Shown here: piece after piece, positions 28,201 through 28,885 of the stretch | How the letters are laid out: each line of letters starts with the position of its first letter | Position numbering within the stretch: the stretch's first letter is position 1 | Source of the DNA: CAZQBY01 sp964540655 | Lineage (GTDB): Archaea > Altiarchaeota > Altiarchaeia > JAFGQM01 | Length of the DNA: 28,885 nt | Direction: 5' to 3' | Assembly (NCBI GenBank): GCA_964540655.1 | Contig: CAZINR010000010.1 | Span: 1 to 28,885 of the forward strand | Made by a program: the position numbers and the translations under genes | Notes under the pieces: model-generated | Told to the model about the DNA's origin: nothing | Seen by the model: only the letters and a program-made list of their open reading frames with translations | The model's database searches: none

Positions 28201-28885
28201 ATGCGTATGGATGTTAAAATCATTTTGTTGGCGATAGCAGTCATAATCCTGATATTCATAGGGGGATACGTAATAACCAACACAGGGGATGGCGACGACC
28301 ATGCGGCAGGCGACCTCGACGAAACTGAGGGGGGTATCGGTGACCAAGATGTCGAATCTGACTATACAGATGGCATAGTAACCAGTAGGAACGCTTCGAA
28401 ATACCCCTCGTGCGAGGGCCACACAATCAAATACATGCCCAATATCTTTCCGAATAACTTCAATACCACCTGGTCGTCATTTGATCCAGAGTCTCCAGAA
28501 GGCTGGATGGATCTGCCATACCTCTATGAGGGGGGGGAGGTGGAAATCGATGAGGGAGCCCTTGACTCATGCCTGCAGAGGTATGTGGCCAGTCCCCCTT
28601 TCAGCAACGTTCCGGGTTGTCTAGTTGTTCACTTCCAGCCGAATGTCAGGATAGGGGATGTGCTGTATATGCTAGAATCCGCAAAGGTTTCCGATATCTC
28701 GGAAATTCCGATAGGTGGCGATTACATCCCCCAAGGACTTTGGCTTAGAACGGGGGCGGTGGATGATGGAGTCATAGACCATATGCTTGATGAGCTCGAA
28801 GGGAGCAACGCAGTGAATTTGCAGGATATCTGCATCAAATCGGATAATGAAATCTATTTGAGGATCATGATTTTCCCTAGAAGGG
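28201..28885 (+). CDS. N-terminally anchored exported protein (3' end outside window)
   Basis: An open frame of 228 codons running off the right edge; I do not recognise the family. One N-terminal hydrophobic segment, IILLAIAVIILIFIGGYVI (7-25), follows a short basic start (MRMDVK), indicating a signal anchor with the rest outside the cell. An acidic linker rich in Asp, Glu and Gly (26-55) comes next, then a folded part with cysteines in YPSCEGHTIKYMPN, DSCLQRYV, NVPGCLVVHF and DICIKSD, possibly two disulfides. No lipobox or pilin-type cleavage motif is clear. It is divergent from the orphan aIF5B fragment. The frame starts at the first of two in-frame ATGs, at 28201 and 28207. Confidence 0.7.
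   Translation, partial: MRMDVKIILLAIAVIILIFIGGYVITNTGDGDDHAAGDLDETEGGIGDQDVESDYTDGIVTSRNASKYPSCEGHTIKYMPNIFPNNFNTTWSSFDPESPEGWMDLPYLYEGGEVEIDEGALDSCLQRYVASPPFSNVPGCLVVHFQPNVRIGDVLYMLESAKVSDISEIPIGGDYIPQGLWLRTGAVDDGVIDHMLDELEGSNAVNLQDICIKSDNEIYLRIMIFPRR

Noticed and set aside
28138..28422. A 94-codon minus-strand frame opposite the right-edge gene
   Set aside because: It is antisense to the better-supported exported protein, which has a proper anchor, TATA spacing and an open frame to the window edge.
28201..28885. Archaeal pilin or lipoprotein
   Set aside because: The hydrophobic segment lacks the preceding class III cleavage motif of pilins, and no lipobox cysteine follows it.

Overview
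This window is archaeal chromosomal DNA, moderately GC-rich and densely packed. The markers are a proteasome alpha subunit, three exosome subunits, SBDS, RNA polymerase subunit P, ribosomal proteins L37Ae and S6e, aIF2-gamma, aIF5B, FEN1, Pop5, KEOPS Pcc1, archaeal Elp3 and a preflagellin-type peptidase. TATA boxes lie about 25 bp upstream of start codons, often with almost no leader. The species cannot be named from the sequence; a euryarchaeal or DPANN-like lineage is likely. I recognised no rRNA, tRNA or CRISPR.

Layout. (1) 1-5202, minus strand: the archaeal exosome/proteasome superoperon, psmA-SBDS-rrp4-rrp41-rrp42-rpl37ae-rpoP-pcc1, ending in a class II HMG-CoA reductase cut by the window edge. 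(2) 5523-7605: Pop5 divergent from FEN1, a hairpin cluster, then a VapBC-like AbrB/PIN pair. (3) 7613-9117: pdxS-pdxT, divergent from a kinase-like gene coupled to elp3. (4) 11423-15853: small hypotheticals, a CoaE-like kinase divergent from dCMP deaminase, and an operon of membrane protein, PIN-like protein and prepilin peptidase. (5) 15837-19171: trpD-trpC and trpF, separated by a PIG-L deacetylase on the other strand. (6) 19224-22030: TauE transporter, a GC-rich intergenic block of about 260 nt full of hairpins, a winged-helix regulator with a palindromic operator, and a protein with three TFIIB-like cyclin repeats but no zinc ribbon. (7) 22027-27555: aIF5B-rpS6e-aIF2gamma, with a 613-residue LAGLIDADG intein in the aIF5B P-loop. 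(8) 27556-28885: an AT-rich region with a 42-codon transposase-like ORF, three spaced copies of a 12-mer and a diverged copy of the first 14 aIF5B codons, then a secreted or membrane-anchored protein cut by the right edge.

The most interesting signal is in (7)-(8). The orphan fragment encodes the aIF5B N-terminus and stops three codons before the intein insertion point. It is in the same orientation as the intact gene and differs from it almost only at synonymous positions. This fits a one-sided intein homing event: the donor supplied intein, N-extein, promoter and upstream DNA, and the original 5' end was left stranded upstream. Other notable items are the structured intergenic block, the three-cyclin factor, and two 7-bp tandem repeat tracts inside elp3.
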